From Antedon mediterranea (Eukaryota > Echinodermata > Crinoidea > Comatulida > Antedonidae): a stretch of DNA of 64,000 nucleotides. Shown in pieces: positions 1 to 10,375 of this stretch. Made by a program: the position numbers and the translations under genes. Position 1 is the first letter of the stretch. Each line of letters begins with the position of its first letter. The notes beneath the pieces are model-generated. The model searched no databases. It worked only from the letters and a program-made list of their open reading frames with translations, and was not told the origin of the DNA. Where the stretch lies: NCBI RefSeq assembly GCF_964355755.1, contig NC_092677.1:2795001-2859000 (forward strand), read 5' to 3'.

Positions 1-519
1 GCGCGCGCAATATTCTTTGGCGCAAGTGGTTCTGTACGCTGTGCACGTCGATATTCCACCGTAAAATGTGCAATTACATTTTTTTTAATATAAGAAAAAG
101 TTTAAAGTAATTTCTTGCTCCTATACTTTACATGCATTAACGGAGACAAGTTTGACACATTTTGATCTGCATATCACGTGACTATAATCCAATGTCGTAA
201 CTCTTTATATATATGGCTCTGTTTAAACGTTAGTAACTACGCCCTCTATAGAACGCAACTGTTTACTCTATTAATAGAGTTAATGTCCTGTGAGGCCTCC
301 GTACTTTTATCGGCAGGCCTAGCGATGATTTTCGCGAAGCTAAGCTGGCGATGTATTTCCGAAGGGTGCTCAGTATTAATTGATTAAAAATAGTTTCAAA
401 TAAAAAATTATCGATTTTTTACAATTTTATGATTGCAGAATGTTGTAGACAACTCGTGAGTAGGTTGGATGAAGATTTTGAGTAATTTTAAGGGGTGGGT
501 ACGAAACTGCATTAGCGCC
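1..519. other. Unique flank upstream of TTC12 copy 1, no gene seen
   Basis: This stretch has no counterpart upstream of the second TTC12 copy. It begins with a short (GC)n run and is otherwise AT-rich. A 69-codon ORF at 178-387 shows no recognisable domain. Similarity to copy 2 starts abruptly at 520, in what is probably the TTC12 5' UTR, so this is either a promoter unlike that of copy 2 or sequence beyond the duplication breakpoint. Confidence 0.5.
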
Positions 520-570
520 AAGTTTTTTAGGTCTAAAATCTGGTTTGGCTTTAGGTGATAGTCATGATGG

Positions 571-1426
571 GGTCAGTCTAATTACCGAAAACAACCGAAA
601 ACAACCGAAAATAACCGAAAACAACCGAAAACAACCACAAACAACCGAAAACAAACCGAAAAAAAAATTTAAAAAATCTAAATACCGAAAACAAATTTTG
701 TATAATATTTTTTTTAATGTCGCCCTCTATTGATGGGTGTTTCTAAAGCTAAGACCATACAGAGGCGCAAAAGTGATGGAAGACCCTAAGAAATGGTAGT
801 GTGCACAAAATACAACTCAAAATCGTACAAATTCAATGAAATAGATTACATTTACTTACAAAATCTATAAACCCATTTCGTTTTTAGTCTTTTAAAAAAC
901 AAAGCATGATTTTATCTAACTTTGCGTTTTTTCGTCCCCGGTTTTCGTCACTGACTTATTAAGTGAATACTGAAGCGATTAAGGATAAAAACGTTATTTA
1001 CTTTCTATACTATGGATTAACATATTCACAATTATTGTAAGGAGTAATGCGCTGGTTTCTGGATCAAAAATCGAAAGACTAAAATTAAAATATTTTTATA
1101 GATTCTGTAAGTAAATGCGATGTTATCATTGATTGATTGCATGATTTTTAGTTGTATTTTGTGCACAAGGGTCTTCCTTGGCTTTTGCGCGCGCGGTTTT
1201 GTCTCTGTTATGGTCTAAGATTTAGAAACACCCATCAATAGAGGGCGACATTTAAAAAATATTATACAAATTTGTTTTCGGTATTTAGATTATTTTATTT
1301 TGTTTTCGGTTTGTTTTCGGTTGTTTATGGTTGTTTTCGGTTGTTTGTGGTTGTTTTCGGTTGTTTAGGGTTGTTTTCGGTTATTTTCGGTTGTTTTCGG
1401 TTGTTTTCGGTAATTAGACTGACCGG
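571..1426. mobile_element. 856 bp TIR element inserted at the TTC12 start codon
   Basis: The ends are inverted repeats beginning GGTCAGTCTAATTACCG, followed by many degenerate AACCGAAAAC / GTTTTCGGTT units (about 120 bp per arm). Copy 2 has the uninterrupted site (GATAGTCATGATGGATCC around 29402-29420). Here TCATGATGG occurs on both sides (562-570 and 1427-1435), a target-site duplication of 7-9 bp; the exact edge is ambiguous because of a GG run. The interior (about 740-1230) contains the same sequence as the remnants at 16.2 kb and 42.2 kb. No transposase is visible, so it is non-autonomous. TSD length would fit hAT or Mutator; the superfamily is unproven. Confidence 0.85.
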
Positions 1427-1554
1427 TCATGATGGATCCATTCCAAAATAAGGAAGGCGATCCAGAACTTGTTGATTTTCTTTCAAAAGTTGATGAAATT
1501 GGTTAGTAAAAACATGGAGTAACTTATTCTTTACTCCACCATGGTAACAATTGT

Positions 1555-1800
1555 AAAATAAAGCCTGGTCTGCTAGGCCTATCTAGTAGGGCCTCTAGCA
1601 GGTATTAGTAGTAGGCCTGCCTAGGCCTAATTGTGTGTTGGACCTAGCCTAGTCTAGTAGAGGCTGTGCTTGCTTGGCTAGCTAGCTAGGACTGGCCTAG
1701 TAATAGGAGGCTAGGTGCGAAAGTGCAGTGTTTGTAGCGCCTTGTTATCATGTTATATAAAAGAAGGCCTAGCCCTCCCTAGCTAGGCCTATATATAATA
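1555..1800. repeat. CTAGGCCTAG-rich intron 1 tract
   Basis: This tract is dense in the palindromic words TAGGCCTA, CTAGGCC and GCTAGCTAG. The same word clusters recur at 17395-17590, 29540-29810, 44690-44900 and 54780-54870. No coding or RNA structure is evident. Confidence 0.5.
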
Positions 1801-3574
1801 TTTCACTTTGGTTGCTTTGCACATTATTATTATTATTATTATGTATTGTAGATAAAATAGTTAAAGGATTGAATACAGAAGATGACAGTGAACAGAAAAA
1901 GGCATTATCAAAAGCAGACAAGATGATTAAAGAAACTGAGACCAGTAGTAAAATCAACAAGACAATCATTAACAAGACATCAACAAACGGCATGGTTAGT
2001 TTATGGTTACTTTTGGTACCGTGTTGTTGGTTGTGGCTTGCCATATAAATGAATAGATATTATTATAACACTATTTTTGTATCTTTGTTCTTTCAGGACG
2101 TAGGTGGACTTCCACAGGGAATGACACAAGGTATAGCTTGAAATTTAACACTAGGCTATTGGTCACTCAGGTGTTAATTTACAAAAATAATTGGTTGTTG
2201 TTTATGAATTAAGTTTCTAAACTATTTCTTCTATGTTGTAAATATGCACTAAATAATTGATTGTTTGAACCTTTATTTCAGATGCTTTTATGGCATCAGT
2301 AGAAGCTGACGCAAGGGAGCGTGCTCAGAGACGTAAAGTTAAAACAAAACGAGCAACCGAGTGGAAAGAAAAAGGAAATCAGGAATTTAAGGCTGGAAAG
2401 TTTGAGAAAGCTGTTGAATATTATACTGAAGGACTTGAATGCCTCAAAGATATGGTGGTCCTTTACACAAATAGAGCTCAGGTATTTAAACTTATTTAAA
2501 AATGGGGATCTTTACATGATTGTAACCCACAATTATACTCTTAAATTATTGTCACCAATTCTTAAAATGTTGTCACTTGCTCTTAAATTATTGTCATAAA
2601 TTCTTAGAAAGTTGTCAATTATAATTAAATTATTTTCACCAATTCTTAGAATGTTGTCACTCTTAAATTATTGTCACCAATTCCCAAAATCTTGTCACTT
2701 ACTTTTAAATTATTGTCACCAATTCTTAGAAATGTTGTCAACTGTTAAATTACTGTCACCAATTCAACTTACAGTACACTTTAAGTTGTTGCCGACACTG
2801 TAATTTTTATTGAGTTTTTTGGTTACGTTACAGGCATTTAACAAACTAGCTCAATACAATGATGCCATAGGGTCATTCCATCTCAGTTCACCCAAAAAAA
2901 ATGGAATTTTAAACCCTACCTCTTCCAATTTTGATGAAATTTGGTATATGGGTGATTCATAGCAATTAAAACCAAATTTTCAAATTTTAACCTTATCGGA
3001 CCAACGGTTTTCGAGATATCGCAATTTCAATTTTCGGTTTTTACGCAAAAAAGCGCGCGGCCGCCACGTTTCAAAGAGCTGTATCTCGGGAACTATAGGT
3101 TCGATTTTAAAAACAAAGGTATTTTTGTAAAGGGGAGACCATAAGGAACCTAAATATACTAATTGTGTGTGTTTTATGTTAATTTTAAGTTGAATAAAAC
3201 TTTGACATATATTTTGACCTTGAAATTGACCCCGTGGAACACGCCCAATTTGTTGGTGACTATCACGAAAAATGTAGCCCTACGTGTCAACTACAACATA
3301 TAAAAAAATTGGAGGGGTTTTTTTCTTTGTTTCCATGAAATTACAATTTGAAGTTGACATACCTCTTCCTTTTAGTGTATTTTTGGTGTTGTTATACTTA
3401 TACACAGTGTGAACACTAACTGTTAAGGTGTCTTATTGTTACGCTTTCTCATCAGGCCCACTTAAACAGTAGATATATTTTGATATGAGAAATACTGGGT
3501 AACTCACATACTTTTAAAATCAATTTTGACACATAGTTTAGTGTCCTTACTATGTTATTATGCACATTAACATA

Positions 3575-3973
3575 TGCATAATAAGTGATTGCAGAGAACA
3601 TACAACAGTTACTGTATATGCCTTTTTAAAGGTTGTCATCCCCTATAGAAAAACAAAACTACCAACCATGAAAAAAGTTCATTATTTCACAGATGGATGT
3701 GGCGGCCAATACAAAAACAAATATAACTTTATTAACCTTTGCCACCACCAGGAAGATTTTGGTTTAGACGCCGAGTGGAATTTTTTTGCTACATCACATG
3801 GCAAGAGTGCGTGTGATGGCATAGGTGGAACCGTTAAGAGGCTTGTCACTATGAGAAGCTTACAGCGTTTGACTGAATGTCATATTATCACATCTCTCAG
3901 TATGTTCGACTACTGTGTAATTTTTTATTTTTATTTTATGTCTTTAGGCAATGTGGCCAAGGATTACCAATAG
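3575..3973 (+). pseudogene. Transposase fragment, catalytic-core part
   Basis: The reading frame 3560-3973 encodes a block with HYFTDGCGGQYKNKYNFINL followed by GLDAEWNFFATSHGKSACDG and GGTVKRLV. I recognise this as a widespread metazoan transposon-encoded family usually annotated as uncharacterised protein. The Asp in FTDGCGGQ is a candidate catalytic acid. The N-terminal half is missing, and the frame decays after GGTVKRLVTMRSLQ, where the SINE has been inserted. It is continued by the ORF at 4278-4790. Confidence 0.7.
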
Positions 3974-3984
3974 TGAATTAATCA

Positions 3985-4277
3985 CTGTCCTATCAGATAG
4001 GTGGTAATCCCCCTGATACAGGGGCTATTGTGTGAACCAGTTCACCGGGGTAACCCCCTACTCTTTTTCAAATAATGAACTGGGTTCTTTAAAGTACACA
4101 CATGTTATAACTGTGTACACTGGACCTACGGTTTATAGTCCTTATCCGAGAAGACTTGTTCCACCACCAGAACTAGGAGCGAGTCGGCCTCGAACCCTTG
4201 CCGATGTTGTTGTTGGCTCTTTTAGGTACGGTAAACGGCGCCCCTGCCTTAACCGCTCGGCCATATGACTCGCTCAT
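3985..4277 (-). mobile_element. tRNA-derived SINE nested in the transposon
   Basis: Read on the minus strand, the head carries box A TGGCCGAGCGG (about 4255) and box B GGGTTCGAGGCC (about 4195), typical of a Leu/Ser-type tRNA. The body GGACTATAAACCGTA and GTAGGGGGTTACCCCGG is shared with the SINE at 57846-58125. It splits the transposase ORF. The order of events is therefore SINE into transposon, with the transposon in TTC12. Confidence 0.8.
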
Positions 4278-4790
4278 ATGGACATTCCAGGCATCAACTT
4301 TTTTCATGAGGGAATAGATGAGGTATCTACTGTGGAAAAAGAAATAAAGCTGAGATTCAACCTCGCCCAGACCATCAAGGGTACATTACAATATCATCGC
4401 TTTGTTCCCGTTTCTCTGGCACAGATGCAGGTCTACAAACTTAGTACCCAGATAAACCCTCCGGATGTGGTAGTGATTCAAGAATCTTTCAGTGATGAAA
4501 ATGAAATTGTTGCTGATACACAACCCACCATTATTAGACTTCAGAATTTTGTGTGCTGTAGTTATGATGGTGTCCCATGGATTGGTTTGGTGGTGGATGT
4601 CTCACTCTCAGAAGAGTTTGGGGATTTTCAAATTAAATTTATGCATCCTCATGGGTCAGCGAAAACCTTTTATTGGCCCTCCAAAGAAGACTGTTGTTGG
4701 ATTCCTGAATCAAATGTACATTGTATTATAGCCTCTCCGTTTATAAAATCCTCTTCGACTAGGAATTACAGTATTTCCCAAAATGAGTAA
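4278..4790 (+). pseudogene. Transposase fragment, C-terminal part
   Basis: 170 codons. The middle (FNLAQTIKGTLQYHRFVPVS) and the C-terminal module (a GVPWIGLVVDVS strand, then IKFMHPHGSAKTFYWPSKED and CCWIP) match the tail of the same transposon family as the fragment at 3575-3973. The initiating Met is incidental: its frame is joined to SINE sequence upstream. It is intact to its stop, but without the N-terminal half it is unlikely to be functional. Confidence 0.7.
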
Positions 4791-6785
4791 AGGCCAGACA
4801 TAGACAATTGTAACATTATAATAATATTTAGTTTGTAATAAAATTAATTTTGGAATACATCAAATTGACATTGAAGTAATGCATGGACAGACACCAAAAA
4901 TACACTAAAAGGAAGAGGTATGTCAACTTCAAATTGTAATTTCATGGAAACAAAGAAAAAAACCCCTCCAATTTTTTTATATGTTGTAGTTGACACGTAG
5001 GGCTACATTTTTCATGATAGTCACCAACAAAACGGGCGTGTTCCACGGGGTCAATTTCAAGGTCAAAATATATGTCAAAGTTTTATTCAACTTAAAATTA
5101 ACATAAAACACACACAATTAGTATATTTAGATTCCTTATGGTCTCCCCTTTACAAAAATACCTTTGCTTTTAAAATCGAACCTATAGTTCCCGAGATACA
5201 GCTCTTTGAAACGTGGCGGACGCGCCCTTTTTTGCGTAAAAACCGAAAATTGAAATTGCGATATCTTGAAAACCGTTGGTCCGATAAAGTTAAAATTTGA
5301 AATTTTGGCTTTAATTGCTATGAATCACCCATATACCAAATTTCATCAAAATTGGAAGAGGTAGGGTTTAACTCATTGGGTGATCTGAGATGGAATGACC
5401 CCATAAAGGACTGTGACACAGCTTTAGTCATTGATGATAAAAGCACAAAAGCTCATATTCAGAAAGGCAATGCTTACCTTGGCCTGTTACAGTATACAAA
5501 GGCAATAGAAACATATCAAGAAATATTGAAAATTAACCCAAAACAAGAAAAAATAGTTAATGGTAAGTAAACAAGTTAAAACAACAATGTGGTCTGCCGT
5601 CATCACAAAGTATATTCATAATTTGTTTTTATTAAAAAATTGAATTAGTATATAATATAATGATTACTAATTATTAATTTTCTTTTGTTAAGCACATTGA
5701 GGCTTTGTATAATACGCTATATAAACCCCATTTATTATTTATTTGTTAATGATGTAGGTTTTTTTTTAACTTTTAGATTATGTTAAGAAAGCATCCATGG
5801 CCATGGAAGCATCAGAGGCTGAAATGGCAGCCTCTAAACTTATAGCAGAAGAGGACAAGGAAGCTTCAAATCTATTGCAACTTATTGAGAAACTGGGACA
5901 GACAGACAAACCGGTTGTTTACTATGTTGGTGGCTTGCAACTCCTTGCAGCTCAAATAAATGATGGTAATCAAAACATGTTATTTACTTGTGAGTTAGTT
6001 AGTAGTTGGTTAGTTGTTAATTGATAATAGTTAGTTGTGAGTTAGTTGTTACTTATTTGTTAGTTAATTGTTAATTGATAATAGTTAGTTGTCATTTACT
6101 TGTTAGTTAGTTGTTAGTTAGTTTGTTGTTAGTTTGTTGTTAGTTTGTTGTTAGTTTGTTAATACTCATTTTTATATATTTCTACACTCTTCACAGATAT
6201 ATCAAAGACGTTATTTCGTTCAAATTCTGGATTTGAACTGCTTTTTGACCAATCATATCTTAGCAAGAAAATTCAGCATGCTCCAGTGAGCACGGACACC
6301 GAGATCTGTGAGCTTGCAAGAGTGGCCGTACATGTCTGTGTACAAGTCACAGCAAAACATGGTAAGAGGGACGTACTGTACATACAGCATAAAAATTACT
6401 TTAAAAAAAAATAGTTTAATATCAAAATGTTTTGATAAAATAGTTATAAAACCACCTAGAAACTAAATTCTTAGTGAAAAAAAAAAATCCTTTATATTAA
6501 AGATCGTCTCCAATTAGAGACCACTTTACCTAACTGAAGTTAATGAACACAAAAGTATAATAGAAATGCTTTAGTTAGGTGATTCTAATAGAAGACCAAG
6601 ACTGCTAAGAGGGAATAGTAAAAATGAGTTTTAAAATTAGATTAATATTGTTGTTAATATTATTATTATTATTCAACAGAAGTAAACACTAAGTACATAC
6701 TTCAGCAAGATGGTTTTAATGAGTTCCTTCTCAACTGTCTCCAATCGACGACTAGTGTTCTGCTGAAAGAGGATTGTGCAAGATT

Positions 6786-7750
6786 CTTGTTTCAATTGTC
6801 ACAGACCAGCCTAGCACGATCTATCATTATATCTAGGCTTGATACATCAAGGTAAATGAGTGGTTGGAAATGATTAGGCCTAGGATACATAGGCTTTTTG
6901 TTTCAATTGTCACAGACCAGCCTGGCACGATCTATCATTATATCTAGGCTTGATACATCAAGGTAAATGAGTGTTTGGAAATGATTAGGCCTAGGATACA
7001 TAGGCTTTTTGTTTTAATTGTCACAGACCAGCCTAGCACGATCTATCATTATATCAAGGCTTGATACATCAAGGTTAATGAGTGGTTGGAAATGATTAGG
7101 CCTAGGATACATAGGCTTTTTGTTTTAATTGTCACAGACCAGCCTAGCACGATCTATCAATTATATCAAGGCTTGATACATCAAGGTAAATGAGTGGTTG
7201 GAAATGATTAGGCCTAGGATACATAGGCTTTTTGTTTTAATTGTCACAGACCAGCCTAGCACGATCTATCATTATATCAAGGCTTGATACATCAAGGTTA
7301 ATGAGTGGTTGGAAATGATTAGGCCTAGGATACATAGGCTTTTTGTTTTAATTGTCACAGACCAGCCTAGCACGATCTATCATTATATCTAGGCTTGATA
7401 CATCAAGGTTAATGAGTGGTTGGAAATGATTAGGCCTAGGATACATAGGCTTTTTGTTTTAATTGTCACAGACCAGCCTAGCACGATCTATCATTATATC
7501 TAGGCTTGATACATCAAGGTTAATGAGTGGTTGGAAATGATTAGGCCTAGGATACATAGGCTTTTTGTTTTAATTGTCACAGACCAGCCTAGCACGATCT
7601 ATCATTATATCTAGGCTTGATACATCAAGGTTAATGAGTGGTTGGAAATGATTAGGCCTAGGATACATAGGCTTTTTGTTTTAATTGTCACAGACCAGCC
7701 TAGCACGATCTATCATTATATCTAGGCTTGATACATCAAGGTAAATGAGT
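6786..7750 (+). repeat. 111-bp tandem array across the exon 8 donor, 9 units (copy 1)
   Basis: The last 64 or so nt of TTC12 exon 8 plus 47 or so nt of intron 8 are repeated with a 111-bp period. Each unit has the pyrimidine-rich CTTTTTGTTTCAATTGTCACAG, then 47 nt ending ACATCAAG, then GTAAATGAG or GTTAATGAG. Donor GT positions are 6852, 6963, 7074, 7186, 7297, 7408, 7519, 7630 and 7741. Units are near-identical. The first donor joins exon 9 in frame. Confidence 0.93.
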
Positions 7751-8619
7751 TGGTGGTAATTATTAGACCTGAAGTATACATATACTCTTCGAAATGATTA
7801 CATATGACCATGTGCCATGTGTTATATACATAGGTTAATGAAGAATTTGTGATTCATTATTAGGCCAACTTGTGTATAACTGGGACGGACAGACTTAGTG
7901 CAAACTGCATTTATGTAAAGAGATATTACAGTACTTGTTAAGGCTATACATGTTTGAATTTGAACATTATTTTCAATTTTATTAGGCTGATGTTGGGACT
8001 GATCAGCTGTGTTCAGATCTCAGAACAAGGAGCTGAAAATGCCATGAAAAGTTTAAACAATCTTGCCCTAGAAAAACAGTAAGTACTACGTCTTTTCTTC
8101 AACAGAGTAAGCAATTTAATTCATAATTGTATTCATTTGTATAACAGGGTAGTATTGAGAACAGTTACGTAAACGTTTTTAAGCGAACTGTTGATAGGTG
8201 TTGTTAGCTTATCTTGATTTATTAATCAAAACCTTTATATAGCAATATTTGTTTGTTCTTCAGATTTCTAGGTCTTGTACGTGTAGAAATGAAAACTAAC
8301 CTATTACCTGCTTTTGAAGAGATTCTCGTAAGTTGTAAAGATTTCTTCTATGCCCAAACATTGAGATATCATTCTGAGAATTCTTTATCAACCAGGCACA
8401 GATAGTGCAACTTGCATTGATAATTGGTGTCTGAGTGTTGGAGGAGAGATAATGTTGTCTTGAGAGGTGGTGGACCGGTGTTGTGTGTAATACCCGCTGT
8501 GTGTAGTGGGGTAAGGTAGTGTTTTCTGATGGTTAAAGGGTGGTGATGTAAATGTTTGAGAGGAAGGGTCAAAAAAGGGTCAAAAAAAAGAAATTAATTT
8601 TACAGTATGTTTATTTTTT

Positions 8620-10045
8620 TATCTGCACAGTGAATCAGTTAATAGTACTGTATTCCCATCATGTATTTTATTATTTCTTTAGCTGCATAGTGAGTCAGTT
8701 AATAGTACTGTATTCCCATCATGTATTTTATTATTTCTTTAGCTGCACAGTGAGTCCGTTAATAGTACTGTATTCCCATTGTGTATTTTATTATTTCTTT
8801 ATCTGCACAGTGAGTCAGTTAATAGTACTGTATTCCCATCATTTATTTTATTATTTCTTTATCTGCACAGTGAATCAGTTAACAGTACTGTATTCCCATC
8901 GTGTATTTTATTATTTCTTTAGCTGCACAGTGAGTCAGTTAACAGTACTGTATTCCCACTGTGTATTTTATTATTTCTTTAGCTGCACAGTGAGTCAGTT
9001 AACAGTACTGTATTCCCATTGTGTATTTTATTATTTCTTTAGCTGCACAGTGAGTCAGTTAACAGTACTGTATTCCCACTGTGTATTTTATTATTTCTTT
9101 AGCTGCACAGTGAGTCAGTTAATAGTACTGTATTCCCATCGTGTATTTTATTATTTCTTTAGCTGCACAGTGAGTCGGTTAACAGTACTGTATTCCCACT
9201 GTGTATTTTATTATTTCTTTAGCTGCACAGTGAGTCAGTTAACAGTACTGTATTCCCATCGTGTATTTTATTATTTCTTTAGCTGCACAGTGAGTCAGTT
9301 AACAGTACTGTATTCCCACTGTGTATTTTATTATTTCTTTAGCTGCACAGTGAGTCAGTTAACAGTACTGTATTCCCATTGTGTATTTTATTATTTCTTT
9401 AGCTGCACAGTGAGTCAGTTAACAGTACTGTATTCCCACTGTGTATTTTATTATTTCTTTAGCTGCACAGTGAGTCAGTTAATAGTACTGTATTCCCATC
9501 GTGTATTTTATTATTTCTTTAGCTGCACAGCGAGTCATTTAATAGTACTGTATTCCCACTGTGTATTTTATTATTTCTTTAGCTGCACAGTGAGTCAGTT
9601 AATAGTACTGTATTCCCATCGTGTATTTTATTATTTCTTTAGCTGCACAGTGAGTCAGTTAATAGTACTGTGTTCCCACTGTGTATTTTATTATTTCTTT
9701 AGCTGCACAGTGAGTCAGTTAATAGTACTGTATTCCCATCGTGTATTTTATTATTTCTTTAGCTGCACAGTGAGTCATTTAATAGTACTGTATTCCCACT
9801 GTGTATTTTATTATTTCTTTAGCTGCACAGTGAGTCAGTTAATAGTACTGTATTCCCATCGTGTATTTTATTATTTCTTTAGCTGCACAGTGAGTCAGTT
9901 AATAGTACTGTGTTCCCACTGTGTATTTTATTATTTCTTTAGCTGCACAGTGAGTCAGTTAATAGTACTGTATTCCCATCGTGTATTTTATTATTTCTTT
10001 AGCTGCACAGTGAGTCAGTTAATAGTACTGTATTCCCATTGTGTA
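8620..10045 (+). repeat. 60-bp tandem array across the exon 11 acceptor, 24 units (copy 1)
   Basis: The unit is TTATTATTTCTTTAG followed by the exon 11 start CTGCACAGTGAGTCAGTTAA and a linker. About 21 of the 24 units keep the AG acceptor; three or four near the 5' edge have AT instead. Only the last acceptor (exon from 10003) gives an open reading frame, because every upstream unit places the TAG of the next acceptor in frame. Cytosine/thymine variants alternate (CATCG, CACTG), showing dimer and 240-bp higher-order structure. Copy 2 has only two units. Confidence 0.95.
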
Positions 10046-10244
10046 TCTCAACCATATCCAACATGACACATGATGACCATATTAGGAAACAAATGTCAGC
10101 TGACAAGAATTTCTGGCAAGCTATGCTGTCAACTTTGGTAAGTAAGGATTTAAGATCGCAGCCTTCTGATCAAAGTTCCCAATATTAAAAGATTTTTATT
10201 GGTAAATTATCATCTTTGAATAAAATAAAATATCAATAGAACAA

Positions 10245-10375
10245 GAGATCTTAAATGTGCCCATATATGGACATGATGATGTCATATCACTACCTAATTT
10301 AGGCATATCACTACCATATTTGGACACATCACACTTTTTTGTCAAACTAGTTTGATATTGTAGACAGAGCATTGG
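10245..10375. mobile_element. Palindromic MITE (GTCTACACTATCAAAC family), in TTC12 intron 11
   Basis: Contains TGTGCCCATATATGGACATG, the direct repeat TATCACTACC, and the tail TTTGATATTGTAGACAGAGC. The two halves are partial inverses of each other. Related copies lie at 28065-28280, 36110-36240, 56803-56942, 58505-58650 and 63440-63535. Confidence 0.75.

Larger units (their letters stand above)
2870..5401 (+). mobile_element. 2.5 kb DNA transposon with about 520 bp TIRs, in TTC12 copy 1 exon 5
   Basis: The ends are GGGTCATTCCATCTCAG and its inverse. The inverted arms run about 520 bp (2870-3395 and 4890-5401) and are nearly identical. The 4-bp CATA flanks both sides (2866-2869 and 5402-5405), and the second TTC12 copy has a single CATA at the same codon, so the insertion is proven by its empty site. 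Between the arms are two transposase-related ORF pieces and an antisense SINE. A 4-bp TSD with long TIRs would suit the Sola superfamily, but that is inference. Because the internal ORFs are broken, this copy is probably non-autonomous. Confidence 0.9.

Noticed and set aside
2321-2599. ORF overlapping TTC12 exon 4 in another frame
   Set aside because: A shadow of the TPR exon, and it runs into the intron's TTGTCACCAATTCTTA repeats.
4278-4790. Independent host gene inside the 2.5 kb element
   Set aside because: Its C-terminal module belongs to the same transposon protein family as the upstream fragment, and it lies between the TIRs.
6786-10045. CRISPR-like regular repeats
   Set aside because: The genome is eukaryotic, units are contiguous without unique spacers, and they derive from TTC12 exon-intron borders.
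8552-10066. 504-codon plus-strand ORF with 20-residue repeats
   Set aside because: It is a by-product of the 60-bp minisatellite, whose period is divisible by three. The TTC12 exon 11 frame is different, and the peptide is a hydrophobic low-complexity repeat.
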